Positions 1-8,227 of a DNA stretch of 42,555 nt are shown here, piece by piece. Numbering within the stretch: position 1 is the first letter of the stretch; each line of letters opens with the position of its first letter. Origin of the DNA: Halothiobacillus sp. (GTDB taxonomy: Bacteria > Pseudomonadota > Gammaproteobacteria > Halothiobacillales > Halothiobacillaceae); NCBI GenBank assembly GCA_024636015.1, contig JAGXHU010000058.1, forward strand, positions 1-42,555, written 5' to 3'. The notes under the pieces were generated by a model. That model had not been told where the DNA came from. It was given only the letters and a program-made list of their open reading frames with translations, and searched no databases. The position numbers were made by a program, and so were the translations under genes.

Positions 1-1
1 G

Positions 2-1123
2 CTTCTACTCCGGGCACCCTTCCTAGTCACCCTGACCATCCTCGACAAGACGCGGTCACTGACCGATCACACCCTGCACCGCCCCCATGGCGATGCCTTC
101 GTGACCCGGCGGATCAGTATCGACCAAAAGTTGGTTACTCTGGATGGACGGCTGGTTAACCGCTATGTATACCGCTTTGCCGTAACCCCCCTACAGCCCG
201 GCCCTGTCGTTCTGTCGTTTGCCGAGATGACCTTCCGCACCGTCGGCGGCAGCCAGACCCGCTATGCCTTCATACCCGTAGCGCGCAATCTGACTATTCG
301 CCCCCTGCCGAGCTTCTGGCCGGAATATCTGCCCGTAGCACCCGATCTGTCGATAAAGGCTGCCCCCTTGCCCGAACTGACATCGGGCCAACCAGTCGAC
401 TGGCACCTGAAGGTGACCGGAGAAGGACTGACCGAACAAGCCCTACTCAAAATTCTGGGCGAACAACTGATCAGCCCGCCGAGCCTCAAGCTAGGCGCCC
501 CTGAGATCCGACTGGCCACCGATACGCCGATCCCGAGCGACGATCCACTCGCCGAGACCTTCAGCATACGGATTCCCTTACTGCCCGCCCCTTCGGGGCA
601 GGATTCGGTTGAGGCCCGGCTACCCGAACTGCGCCTACCCTATATCGACAGTCGCGCCACCGATCCAGGTCTGAAGCTGAACTATTCGGTTTTGCCCGCC
701 CAGATCATTCACTGGACGCCACCGGTGGGCGCGCAACTCGTCGAGCTCGCCCGCCACTGGTGGTGGCGCATCCTGGTGATTCTGGGTGTGATCTATGTGG
801 GCGCCTATGGACTCCGCGACTTCGTGCGGCGATTAACGGTTCGTCGCCGACACCGGCAGGCGCAAACTCGGCTGGCACTATGCCCTGACCCCCACACCCT
901 CCTTCGTGAACTGAGGCAGATAACCGGCCAGTCCACTGTGGGACAAATGATTGGCGTGGCGCCCAACCCCCGATTCATGACGGCACTGAACGCACTGGAT
1001 CGGTTGTGTTATCACACACCTGGCGCCCATGAAGCCGAAGCCGGATTTGAAGAAATTCGCACAGAACTTGTCCGCTGGCTGCCACTGATTTTTTTCAATG
1101 ACCGCGTGCCGCAGTACCGATAA
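2..1123 (+). CDS. batD: BatD-like aerotolerance protein, 3' part
   Basis: The reading frame is open from base 2, so the gene starts upstream of the window; the GTG at 101 is internal. The visible part is 373 residues. It reads as the second half of a BatD (oxygen tolerance) protein: beta-rich extracytoplasmic domains with the typical segment LVNRYVYRFAVTPLQPG, then one membrane helix near WWWRILVILGVIYVGAYGL, then a basic stretch and a helical cytoplasmic tail of about 100 residues. In the family, BatD works with the von Willebrand A-domain proteins BatA and BatB at the membrane and is linked to stress and oxygen tolerance; its exact role is unsettled. The partner genes would be expected upstream, outside the window. 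The family call rests on domain layout and sequence feel rather than a catalytic motif. The next gene is convergent, 30 bases away. Confidence 0.72.
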   Translation, partial: LLLRAPFLVTLTILDKTRSLTDHTLHRPHGDAFVTRRISIDQKLVTLDGRLVNRYVYRFAVTPLQPGPVVLSFAEMTFRTVGGSQTRYAFIPVARNLTIRPLPSFWPEYLPVAPDLSIKAAPLPELTSGQPVDWHLKVTGEGLTEQALLKILGEQLISPPSLKLGAPEIRLATDTPIPSDDPLAETFSIRIPLLPAPSGQDSVEARLPELRLPYIDSRATDPGLKLNYSVLPAQIIHWTPPVGAQLVELARHWWWRILVILGVIYVGAYGLRDFVRRLTVRRRHRQAQTRLALCPDPHTLLRELRQITGQSTVGQMIGVAPNPRFMTALNALDRLCYHTPGAHEAEAGFEEIRTELVRWLPLIFFNDRVPQYR

Positions 1124-1153
1124 GCCGACGCAAGCGCGTTAAGCAGAGACGCC

Positions 1154-1972
1154 CTAGGACAGGGCGCTCATCCAGGCATCCATCAGGGTTGGGCTGACCG
1201 CTGCCACCGCCGAACGCGGCGCCAGAGCCAACACCGCATCTGGCGCATCCCGAGGGCCGTTGAGTTGGGCAGACTCGGCGCCGGCTTCCAGGGCGATCAG
1301 CTGCCCCGCCGCATAGTCCCAGGGTTTCTGCTTGCCGTGGACATATACCTGAATCCGCCCAGCCGCCAGCCAGCACCAATCCAGTGCCACCGAACCGATC
1401 GAACGCTGCGAGCCGAAGGGCGCCTCGCTGGCCAGCCGGCAGGCCAGCGCTTTCGGCAGTCGTTTGAAATCCACTGTGGCCAGGCAGCGGGCTAGCGGAA
1501 TTTCGGGCAGCGGACGCACGTCAAGCCGGATATCGTTCAGAAAGGCGCCGGCCCCGCGCCGGGCATGGAACATCTCGTCGCGAACGGGATCATAAACCAG
1601 CCCGGCCTCGACCCGACCCCGATTCAAGAGCGCCAGGGTCAACGAAAATACGGGGAACCCCGCCCGGAAATTACTGGTGCCGTCCAGCGGGTCGACCACC
1701 CACAGGGCTTGTTCACCCGATAGACAGGCATTCCAGGCGACCGATTGTTCTGCATCGGTCATTTCCTCGCCCAGAAACCCCACCGACGGGAACCGCGTTG
1801 CCAACCAGGATTGCACAGCAGCCTGCACGGCGTGATCGACCGCCGTGACCCAACTGCCATCCGCCTTGGTTTCAACCGACGAGGCGCCCGTCAGCATGTG
1901 TTGACGGGCGATGCCCCGCATCCGGTCCCGAATTACCTGCCAATCGGTGTCATTCAACGCAAAAGCCGCCAT
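1154..1972 (-). CDS. Inositol monophosphatase family phosphatase
   Basis: A 272-residue metal-dependent sugar-phosphate phosphatase of the inositol monophosphatase (IMPase) fold, about the usual family length. The metal site is complete: GEE at 68-70, the DPLDGTSN motif at 94-101 (D94, D97, G98, T99), and WDYAAG in the C-terminal half. The frame is open upstream to 2245, but the ATG at 1972 is preceded by an AGGGGGG ribosome site and gives the standard N-terminus, so I take it as the start. Family members act on inositol-1-phosphate, fructose-1,6-bisphosphate or 3'-phosphoadenosine 5'-phosphate, and the motifs alone do not choose among these. The PAP phosphatase (CysQ-like) role is conceivable in a sulfur metaboliser, but the sequence does not show it. 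It lies 140 bases downstream of the rhodanese gene on the same strand and may be co-transcribed with it. Confidence 0.88.
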   Translation of the reverse strand: MAAFALNDTDWQVIRDRMRGIARQHMLTGASSVETKADGSWVTAVDHAVQAAVQSWLATRFPSVGFLGEEMTDAEQSVAWNACLSGEQALWVVDPLDGTSNFRAGFPVFSLTLALLNRGRVEAGLVYDPVRDEMFHARRGAGAFLNDIRLDVRPLPEIPLARCLATVDFKRLPKALACRLASEAPFGSQRSIGSVALDWCWLAAGRIQVYVHGKQKPWDYAAGQLIALEAGAESAQLNGPRDAPDAVLALAPRSAVAAVSPTLMDAWMSALS

Positions 1973-2112
1973 AGCCCCCCCTTTTGATGGGTCAAAGGCA
2001 GCACGATAACAAAGCCGGAGCGGATGATCGAGTTGGGGCATGCCCAAAAACGACACGCCCGGATACAAGGCGATCCGGGCGATCAATGACGCGCTGTAGC
2101 GCAGGGACCATC

Positions 2113-3108
2113 TTACAAATCGACGATCGGCAAACCCTTCTGCTCCCAGGTATACAGCGATCCGGCATACTCCCGAACCCCCTTCAGCCCCATGATGCGA
2201 CTGAGGATGAACCATGCGCCAGCCGCATACTGCCCCGTGTTGCAATACACGATGGACGGCGTCACCTTGCCCAGATGAAGCGCATGAATCGCGGACGCAT
2301 AGTGTTTTGCCCCCATGTACCGCCAGGAACCGTCCTTGGCCTGGAAGTACAGTGCCTCTGTCGGCAGCGCGCGCGCGCCCTTGAGATACCCCATATGCGA
2401 CACGACCGGACTGCGCTCAATCCCGACAAACTGCGGCAGGGGGCGGGTATCAAGTATCGGTTCGTGGCTTTTCTGTGCGGCCTCTACCTGTATGGTCGTA
2501 GCCAGCATGTCATGCCGGACGGGTTTCGCTTTCCAGTGACTGGAGGTCATGGACACGATGGCATCCACCACCACGGGATAACCAGCCGCCAGCCAGGCAT
2601 GTGTGCCCCCGTTGAGAATCGACACCTGCTCGGCCGGAACACCGAATGCCTGCAATTCGAACGCGAGGAGCGCGGCTTCCTGCAGGGAGATGGCATCATC
2701 GCCGGTCGGTACTAGGACGATGGGCTTGCCGTTTTCCAACTGCGAGGTTTGCATCGCCAGCTGGAATTCCGCGGCGGTTGGAAATTGGAATTTCAAAGTT
2801 TTCCCATCGATTTTCCTGTTTTCGCGCAGGGCCCAGAAATTGACCGACAAGGCATCCGGAACATGTCCGCCACTATACTGCAGCACTTTTTGCCCATTGA
2901 TCATCTTGTAGGTGGGCTCGTCGCTCAGGGTGTTGAGATCGTCGCGGATGTCGACGATCTGGACATTCTTGGCGTGATCGTGCAGCCACTGCGCCGATAC
3001 CAGGGGGCCCGGCAATACGCCGGCATGCGCCGTTGCGGCCAGCAGGACGCCAAACGCAGTCGCCATCACGGGACCCGGGACGCGCCTTAATGCTGATCTT
3101 TGGTTCAT
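2113..3108 (-). CDS. Periplasmic two-domain rhodanese (sulfurtransferase)
   Basis: A 331-residue sulfurtransferase with an N-terminal signal peptide (basic start, hydrophobic core MATAFGVLLAATAHA, likely cleavage after AHA), so it should act in the periplasm. Two rhodanese domains follow. The N-terminal one carries the VDIRDD element, but its loop reads VPTGDDA with no cysteine, so it is probably structural. The C-terminal one has the active loop YCNTGQYAAG with Cys289, the only plausible persulfide-carrying residue. The family moves sulfane sulfur from thiosulfate or mercaptopyruvate to cyanide or thiol acceptors. Export suggests a role in periplasmic thiosulfate or polysulfide handling, which would suit a sulfur oxidiser; this is inference. 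The ATG at 3108 has AGAGGA just upstream. A promoter candidate lies at 3197-3224. Confidence 0.85.
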   Translation of the reverse strand: MNQRSALRRVPGPVMATAFGVLLAATAHAGVLPGPLVSAQWLHDHAKNVQIVDIRDDLNTLSDEPTYKMINGQKVLQYSGGHVPDALSVNFWALRENRKIDGKTLKFQFPTAAEFQLAMQTSQLENGKPIVLVPTGDDAISLQEAALLAFELQAFGVPAEQVSILNGGTHAWLAAGYPVVVDAIVSMTSSHWKAKPVRHDMLATTIQVEAAQKSHEPILDTRPLPQFVGIERSPVVSHMGYLKGARALPTEALYFQAKDGSWRYMGAKHYASAIHALHLGKVTPSIVYCNTGQYAAGAWFILSRIMGLKGVREYAGSLYTWEQKGLPIVDL

Positions 3109-3196
3109 TGCTCATTCCTCTGTTAGTAATAATTTCAGGCCAGTAAAACCAACCAAAATCACTCTGATACAGGAGGAAACAACACTCAACCAAATG

Positions 3197-3224
3197 TTTT
3201 TATTGGGCTCATCCATTCTGTCAA
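3197..3224 (-). promoter_or_regulatory. Sigma-70-like promoter of the rhodanese gene
   Basis: On the minus strand a perfect -35 box TTGACA (3219-3224) is followed after 16 bases by TAAAAA (3197-3202), which matches TATAAT at four of six positions. Transcription would start near 3190, leaving a leader of about 80 bases before the ATG at 3108. Confidence 0.5.
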
Positions 3225-3345
3225 TAATATGAATTACTAATAGATCGCCTGGCGAAATGGTGAACCGGGATGGACATGACTCGTGCCTGTCGCTCTGGAT
3301 CCCTCACCGCGTCCCTCGACGACAGGCAAACCCGACTAATGGGCC

Positions 3346-3351
3346 TATAAT
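3346..3351 (+). promoter_or_regulatory. -10 box candidate for the AI-2E permease gene
   Basis: A perfect TATAAT sits about 100 bases before the permease start. No convincing -35 box is found 16-18 bases upstream, so this promoter is uncertain. Confidence 0.3.
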
Positions 3352-3450
3352 CGACGGGGTCGACGTGCGGCGGGGTACACGAAAGGTTCTCAGAACCGGC
3401 GCAGGCAAACGCATGTACCAAATTCATTTTTTCCAGAGGGATACAGAATC

Positions 3451-4515
3451 ATGAACAGCAGCGGCATGGACGCACTCAAAATCCCGATTTGGGGGGTTTT
3501 TATCGCCGTGATCGGCGGCATCCTGTATGTCGCTCAATCGATCTTTATGCCGATTTTTTTTGCTGTATTCGCCGCGTTCATCCTGAACCCGCCTGTCAAG
3601 TACCTCCACACACGCCACATTCCGCGCACTATCAGCAGCGCGTTGATTCTCGTGATTTTCATGGGGAGCACCGGCGCGCTGTTCAACTACCTGTCGGACC
3701 CCATCGGCGTCTGGATGGAGCGCCTGCCGACCGAGTTGAAGCACGTGGAGAAGAAACTGATTGTGGTCAGACACTCCATCGAAAACGTCCAGCAAACCAC
3801 GGCAAAGTTGGATGCCATGTCTTCCTCCGATGGCGCATCGCCCTCGAAGGCGAAAGAGGTCACTGTCAAGCAACCAAGTGTATTGCAACGATTATTTAAC
3901 AACACCCAGTCCTTTCTGGTGAGCCTGATCTCCACCGTGGTGTTGATTTATCTATTGCTGGCCTTTGGCCACACTCTGACTGATAGCGCTTTGCACCTTT
4001 GGCGCAACACAGGCTATCAGGAAATTTTTGTCCTAATCGCACGGGATGCCCGGCAGAAGGTGAGTCACTATCTGCTGTTGATCACAGTCATAAATATTGG
4101 TCTGGGTGTCGCGGTCGCGGTGACGATGTGGCTGACGGGAATGCCCAATCCCGTAATCTGGGGCATTTCGGCAGCCTTGCTGAACTATATTCCGTACATC
4201 GGGCCAGCGATCAATATGGCCATCGTGCTTGCGGTGTCCCTGCTGACATTCAACAATCTGGGCGCCGTACTCCTGCCGCCAGTTCTGCTGCTCCTGCTGA
4301 ACATCATCGAAGGCCAGTTCGTCCAACCTATCTTTGCGGGCAGGATGTTAATCATCAATCCGATCCTGATCTTTATCTCGGTGCTGTTCTGGGGCTGGTT
4401 ATGGGGCGTTGCCGGGATTTTTCTTGCCGTACCGATCCTAATGTTCCTCAAAATCGCGATCGATCACACCCGTCTCTATCTCGCCGACCACCCCGACGTA
4501 CAGATCGACAGCTGA
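3451..4515 (+). CDS. AI-2E family transporter (PerM/YdiK-like permease)
   Basis: A 354-residue inner-membrane protein of the AI-2E transporter (UPF0118) family. About seven to eight hydrophobic segments are visible: two near residues 10-45, one near 60-80, then five from about 155 to the end, separated by a hydrophilic loop at about 90-145. Family marks are NYIPYIGP and, after it, EGQFVQPIFAGRMLIINP. Members include exporters of the signal AI-2 (TqsA), a sodium/proton antiporter, and many permeases of unknown substrate, so the cargo cannot be stated. The ATG at 3451 follows AGAGGG with good spacing; Met6 is an alternative start. The gene is convergent with the DUF2076 gene, with only 15 bases between them and no obvious terminator. 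Confidence 0.88.
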   Translation: MNSSGMDALKIPIWGVFIAVIGGILYVAQSIFMPIFFAVFAAFILNPPVKYLHTRHIPRTISSALILVIFMGSTGALFNYLSDPIGVWMERLPTELKHVEKKLIVVRHSIENVQQTTAKLDAMSSSDGASPSKAKEVTVKQPSVLQRLFNNTQSFLVSLISTVVLIYLLLAFGHTLTDSALHLWRNTGYQEIFVLIARDARQKVSHYLLLITVINIGLGVAVAVTMWLTGMPNPVIWGISAALLNYIPYIGPAINMAIVLAVSLLTFNNLGAVLLPPVLLLLLNIIEGQFVQPIFAGRMLIINPILIFISVLFWGWLWGVAGIFLAVPILMFLKIAIDHTRLYLADHPDVQIDS

Positions 4516-4530
4516 CGGAACTTCGGCGCG

Positions 4531-5352
4531 CTACACCCAACTATCGTCGCCGCCGTCGCCGAACAGGCCATCGAACAGCCCGCCAGAATCACCGGAATCG
4601 TCCGACGCAGTCTGGCCCGACCAGTCATCCTGGCCGGCAGTCTGGGGGTTGATCGGATTCGATGACGGATCATCGAAACCCGTATCCAGACCACTGGACG
4701 AACCCCCATCGGGCGGCGTATTCGACCAACCCGAACTGCCCGCCGCCATGGGGTCACTGGCCGGGTTCGAACCATAAAAGTTCTCGGTGATATTGGTGAC
4801 ATCCGTAGGCGCTGCATTTCCGCCCCAACCGTTTCCGCCCATCAAATGCTCGATCCCCTGAAACAACAGCGCGCCGCCCAGCACACCTGTTGCCGTGGCG
4901 GCAGCGGCACCCAAGAAGGAACTGCCCCCTTGAGCCGGACTGGGTGGTGGACTGGGTGGTGGACTGGTCGGGGCGCCGACGGGCGCTGCCGGCGCGGCGG
5001 CTGGGCGCGTTTCTTCCCAACGACCGGTTGAGGGGCCACCCATCGATTGACCATACACATTCGCCGCCCCCGCCGCTGCGGGCGCGCTCCCCAGAAAACC
5101 ACCACTGCCCGTCGATCCCGCTGCGGGCACGGTCTGCTCCAGCGTCTTGATGCGCGCCTGGGCGCTCTGGAGCGCCTGTTCGAGCAGCAAATGACGCTGT
5201 ACCAGCAGATACCCGATATCCGGGTGTTCAGACAGAGCCTGACGAATCAGTCGCTCGGCGTCTGCATCCTTGGCCTGCGGGGCCAGTTGGTCGGCAGTCT
5301 GATCCAGATTGTGCAGCAAGGCGGTCAACAAGGTCTGTTCTTGAGCATTCAT
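4531..5352 (-). CDS. DUF2076 family protein
   Basis: A 273-residue protein of unknown function that I place in the DUF2076 family. The first 75 residues are helical and likely a coiled coil (MNAQEQTLLTALLHNLDQT, later LVQRHLLLEQALQSAQARI). A low-complexity middle rich in Gly, Ala and Pro follows, including a PPPSPPPSP linker. Then comes a Gly/Ala segment that could be membrane-associated (FLGAAAATATGVLGGALLFQGIEHL), and an acidic, Gly/Ser/Asp-rich tail ending DGGDDSWV. No catalytic motif is visible. The ATG at 5352 has TGAGG before it. The protein carries no classical signal peptide. The gene appears to stand alone, divergent from the Fsr-type exporter with 198 bases between them. The family assignment rests on the N-terminal pattern and the tail style. 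Confidence 0.72.
   Translation of the reverse strand: MNAQEQTLLTALLHNLDQTADQLAPQAKDADAERLIRQALSEHPDIGYLLVQRHLLLEQALQSAQARIKTLEQTVPAAGSTGSGGFLGSAPAAAGAANVYGQSMGGPSTGRWEETRPAAAPAAPVGAPTSPPPSPPPSPAQGGSSFLGAAAATATGVLGGALLFQGIEHLMGGNGWGGNAAPTDVTNITENFYGSNPASDPMAAGSSGWSNTPPDGGSSSGLDTGFDDPSSNPINPQTAGQDDWSGQTASDDSGDSGGLFDGLFGDGGDDSWV
4937..4967. repeat. 12-bp tandem repeat inside the DUF2076 gene
   Basis: The unit GGACTGGGTGGT occurs at 4937-4948 and 4949-4960, with a partial third copy at 4961-4967. It encodes the PPPSPPPSP linker in frame, so a gain or loss of one unit would change the linker by four residues without a frameshift. Confidence 0.8.
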
Positions 5353-5550
5353 TACGAAACCTCACAATGGGGGGCGTAGTTTGAGTGAATCGACAGGGAG
5401 GCGGTTCCCTTGCGCCGGTTCAATTCGTCGATGTATCCGATACGCCAAGGTTACTGCAAAAGATAGGTAGGCAATCTACAATATGGTCTTTGAATCGATG
5501 CCTCTCCACGTAGTGGAGCGCAGGATTCCCCCACCTGATCGAGAGACACC

Positions 5551-6771
5551 ATGTCAACGCCGACCGTCAGTCCCGCCGTGGCCCCCGTACCCGCCATCCC
5601 GACCCAATATCGGGTGCTCGGTGCGATCAGCGTATCGCACTTCCTCAACGATCTGATGCAATCGTTGATGATCTCGATCTACCCCCTGTTCAAGACCAAC
5701 TTTGCCTTGAGCTTTGCCCAGATCGGCTTAATCACGCTCTGCTTCCAGCTGACGGCCGCTATCCTGCAACCGCTGATCGGAAGCGCCATCGATCGTCGCC
5801 CCATGCCCTATTCGCTGGTCATGGGCATGGGGTTTACTTTCAGCGGTCTGTTCATGCTGGCCTTTGCGCCGAGCTATAGCTTTCTGCTGGGTGGCGCGGC
5901 GCTGGTGGGGATCGGATCGTCGATTTTCCACCCCGAATCGTCGCGGGTCGCGCGGATGGCGTCCGGTGCCCGGCCGGGTCTGGCACAGTCGATCTTTCAG
6001 GTCGGAGGCAACGCAGGTAATGCGGCTGGCCCGTTACTGGCGGCCCTAATCGTGATTCCTCACGGTCAATCCAGTATCGCCTGGTTCACGATAGCCGCCT
6101 TGATCGCCATGGTCGTACTGTTTCAGGTCGGCAAATGGTCGGCGAATCAACATAGAAAACCTAAACCCAAGCGTATTCTGCCGCCGCCCAACCTGTCCCG
6201 CAATCTGCGCTTGTGGGTACTGGCCGTACTGCTGATTCTCATGTTTTCTAAATTCCTGTATCTGGCCAGCATGAACAACTACCTGACGTTCTACCTCATG
6301 CACCGCTTCAGCCTGCCGGTTCAGGATGCCCAGCTACACCTGTTCCTCCTGCTCTTTGCCGTGGCGGCGGGGACGCTGCTGGGCGGACCGATAGGCGACA
6401 AGATCGGCCGTCAACGGGTGATCTGGTTATCGATTCTCGGCGTGGCCCCATTCACGCTGCTGCTGCCCCATGTCGGTCTGGCCGCCCAGTCCGGCCTGCT
6501 ACTGGTGATCGGCTTCGTGCTGGCCTCGGCCTTTCCCGCCATGGTGGTCTACGCGCAGGAACTGTTCCCCGAACGCGTCGGGGCTGTGTCCGGGCTGTTC
6601 TTCGGCTTTGCTTTCGGCACGGCCGGGATCGGGGCGGCGCTGCTCGGTCAGTTTGCCGACCACTACGGTATCGACACCCTGATTTTCGTCTGTGGATTCC
6701 TGCCGTTGATCGGGGCGATCGCACTGCTGCTGCCCGATCTGCGCGCGCCGAAAGAACCACAGCAGGCTTGA
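5551..6771 (+). CDS. fsr: MFS exporter, fosmidomycin-resistance (Fsr) type
   Basis: A 406-residue major facilitator superfamily protein with about twelve membrane segments. The sequence VSHFLNDLMQSLMISIYPL at the start of helix 1 and GIGSSIFHPESSRVARMAS in the N-terminal half are typical of the Fsr group, whose E. coli member confers fosmidomycin resistance by efflux. The A-like loop is reduced to IGSAIDRRPMP; the second half has GGPIGDKIGRQRVIW. The natural substrate is unknown. The ATG at 5551 is preceded by GAGAGACACC, a modest ribosome site. A TACAAT at 5477-5482 could be its -10 box, but no matching -35 box is evident. The gene is convergent with gspN, 28 bases away. Confidence 0.88.
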   Translation: MSTPTVSPAVAPVPAIPTQYRVLGAISVSHFLNDLMQSLMISIYPLFKTNFALSFAQIGLITLCFQLTAAILQPLIGSAIDRRPMPYSLVMGMGFTFSGLFMLAFAPSYSFLLGGAALVGIGSSIFHPESSRVARMASGARPGLAQSIFQVGGNAGNAAGPLLAALIVIPHGQSSIAWFTIAALIAMVVLFQVGKWSANQHRKPKPKRILPPPNLSRNLRLWVLAVLLILMFSKFLYLASMNNYLTFYLMHRFSLPVQDAQLHLFLLLFAVAAGTLLGGPIGDKIGRQRVIWLSILGVAPFTLLLPHVGLAAQSGLLLVIGFVLASAFPAMVVYAQELFPERVGAVSGLFFGFAFGTAGIGAALLGQFADHYGIDTLIFVCGFLPLIGAIALLLPDLRAPKEPQQA

Positions 6772-6799
6772 GGCCGGGTGCCCGCCCGTATGCAGGCGA

Positions 6800-7621
6800 C
6801 TAGTGGCCGGGCAGGTATCCGTCGATGGGCGTCCGCCCATCCGGTGCCGGATGCCCCAGCAGTCCAAGCTGCTGCCGCAAAGCCGGGCTGGCAAAGCTGG
6901 TTGCCTCAAGGAACCCGTGAACCCGCAAGCGCGGCCCGGACATCAGACCGCCGCTCAGGCTCAAATCCCCTCTGAGCGGTGCAGATACCGAGGGCAGGGA
7001 GGTCAGGGTTCCAGTGAGTTGGCCATGATCCACCTTGGCCGACAGGGCGAGATCCCCCAGCGACAAGGCTTCGGTCGTGGTCAGGTGTGCGGCGTGCCAT
7101 TGAAGCGAGATCGTGGCCGTCATGGGCAACAAGCCCTGTGCGGTCTGCTGTAAAACCGCTGCGCCGGTACCATTTAGCACCCCGCCTAAAGGCCAGGGCG
7201 TGGCTGCCTGCATGAGCGGGCTATCCGCCGCCAATTGCCCCTGGAACCGATCTATCAAGACCTTGGCCTGCCCCGGCGTCACCACGGCATCGGCCTGCAA
7301 CCCCGCCCCCTGAGCCGTCACCTGCCAGCTGAACCGACCATGCAGCAAGGCACCTGGCAGGAAGCGTGTCGTCAGGTGCACCGATGCGCCTTGCGGGAGG
7401 CTCAGCTGCCATTCCCCCAGCCAAAGCGTGCCGGAACGCGAACTCAGTGTCATCCCTTCAGGCAGGGCATCGGCGGGCAACCGAATCAGACTCAATGGGG
7501 CGGTAAACACCAATGCTCCCAGCCAGCTCAGAACAAAAACCGCCAAGAGAACCCATATGCCGCGAATCCCTGCGGCTCCCTTTGTGACATCGCCCCCCAT
7601 ACGCCCCATGCCCAATGTCAT
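6800..7621 (-). CDS. gspN: Type II secretion system protein GspN
   Basis: A 273-residue bitopic inner-membrane protein that closes the gsp operon. One membrane helix (GIWVLLAVFVLSWLGALVF) is near residues 22-40 and the rest is periplasmic. It shows the family pattern LPADALPEGMTLSSRSGTLW, then RFSWQV, and is about the usual GspN length of 250-270. GspN is an accessory component found in only some type II systems; its exact role is not well settled. The start overlaps the gspM stop (ATGA at 7618-7621), which implies translational coupling. No terminator was found in the 28 bases separating it from the convergent fsr gene. Confidence 0.85.
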   Translation of the reverse strand: MTLGMGRMGGDVTKGAAGIRGIWVLLAVFVLSWLGALVFTAPLSLIRLPADALPEGMTLSSRSGTLWLGEWQLSLPQGASVHLTTRFLPGALLHGRFSWQVTAQGAGLQADAVVTPGQAKVLIDRFQGQLAADSPLMQAATPWPLGGVLNGTGAAVLQQTAQGLLPMTATISLQWHAAHLTTTEALSLGDLALSAKVDHGQLTGTLTSLPSVSAPLRGDLSLSGGLMSGPRLRVHGFLEATSFASPALRQQLGLLGHPAPDGRTPIDGYLPGH

Positions 7622-8160
7622 GAGCCGCTCGCCCGCCCCAGCAACAGGGTCGCATCGACCCGGCCTTCCGGGTGAGCCGGATTACCCGCCTGCGGCGTCA
7701 CATCGGCCCGAATCACCTGCAAACCGACCTCGTGGGCACGCGCCAGCCACAGCAGCAGGGTATCGAAGGATACGGCGGCAAATTTGAGCTGGACGCGGTC
7801 ATCGCCTTCTGGCTGCCGCTGGACGAGTTCATTCTGAATACCCATGGCCTGAGCGGCCTGTTCAACCCACAACATCGGCGGCATCTGTGAAGATCCGGTT
7901 GGGGTCTTCTGTACGGCCGAGGGTGTTGATCGGCTCAGGGTAAGTCGCGCCTGCGCGGCGAACTGTGCCAGCTCACGGGCATCGACAAGCCGGGCCTCCT
8001 CCCGCTGCACCGCATGCTGGAGGGGCATCCAGACCAGCTGATAGCCCAGCAGCAGAAACAGCGCCACCGCAGCAATCTTCAGCGTCCGGCGTTCCTGCTC
8101 CGTGCGTTGCTGCCAAAATCCGCCAATCCATGCATTCAACTCGGCCATTGATCCGTTCAT
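7618..8160 (-). CDS. gspM: Type II secretion system protein GspM
   Basis: A 180-residue inner-membrane protein of the secretion platform; it partners GspL. The layout is a short cytoplasmic N-terminus (WIGGFWQQRTEQERRTLKI), one membrane helix (AAVALFLLLGYQLVWMPLQ, about residues 28-46), a periplasmic coiled stretch, and a ferredoxin-like domain with WVEQAAQAMG and LLLWLARAHEVGLQVIRADV. The frame is open to 8295, but the ATG at 8160 has AGGAAGGG just upstream and gives the standard GspM start, so the extra 45 residues are not real. The 67 bases between gspL and gspM form the largest gap in the operon apart from its ends. Confidence 0.88.
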   Translation of the reverse strand: MNGSMAELNAWIGGFWQQRTEQERRTLKIAAVALFLLLGYQLVWMPLQHAVQREEARLVDARELAQFAAQARLTLSRSTPSAVQKTPTGSSQMPPMLWVEQAAQAMGIQNELVQRQPEGDDRVQLKFAAVSFDTLLLWLARAHEVGLQVIRADVTPQAGNPAHPEGRVDATLLLGRASGS

Positions 8161-8227
8161 ACACCCTTCCTGGTTGCGGGGGAATTGATTGAAAGCACTT
8201 GGCCCGCTGCCATATCCGGCCACCCCA

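Larger units (their letters stand above)
3109..3450. other. Divergent intergenic region, 342 bases
   Basis: This gap separates the divergent rhodanese and AI-2E permease genes. It holds a sigma-70-like promoter for the rhodanese (3197-3224) and a TATAAT box towards the permease (3346-3351). An 8-bp inverted pair, TTAGTAAT at 3123-3130 and ATTACTAA at 3233-3240, flanks the rhodanese promoter and leader. The rhodanese side is AT-rich compared with the genes around it. No short gene or structured RNA was recognised here. Confidence 0.6.

Noticed and set aside
1973..2245. N-terminal extension of the IMPase-family gene to 2245
   Set aside because: The extension would overlap the rhodanese 3' end and has no family similarity; the ATG at 1972 has a strong ribosome site and gives the normal length.
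3122..3133. 12-mer GTTAGTAATAAT shared with the feoA leader (25048-25059)
   Set aside because: A few shared 12-mers are expected by chance in 42 kb, and the two copies have opposite orientation relative to their genes.
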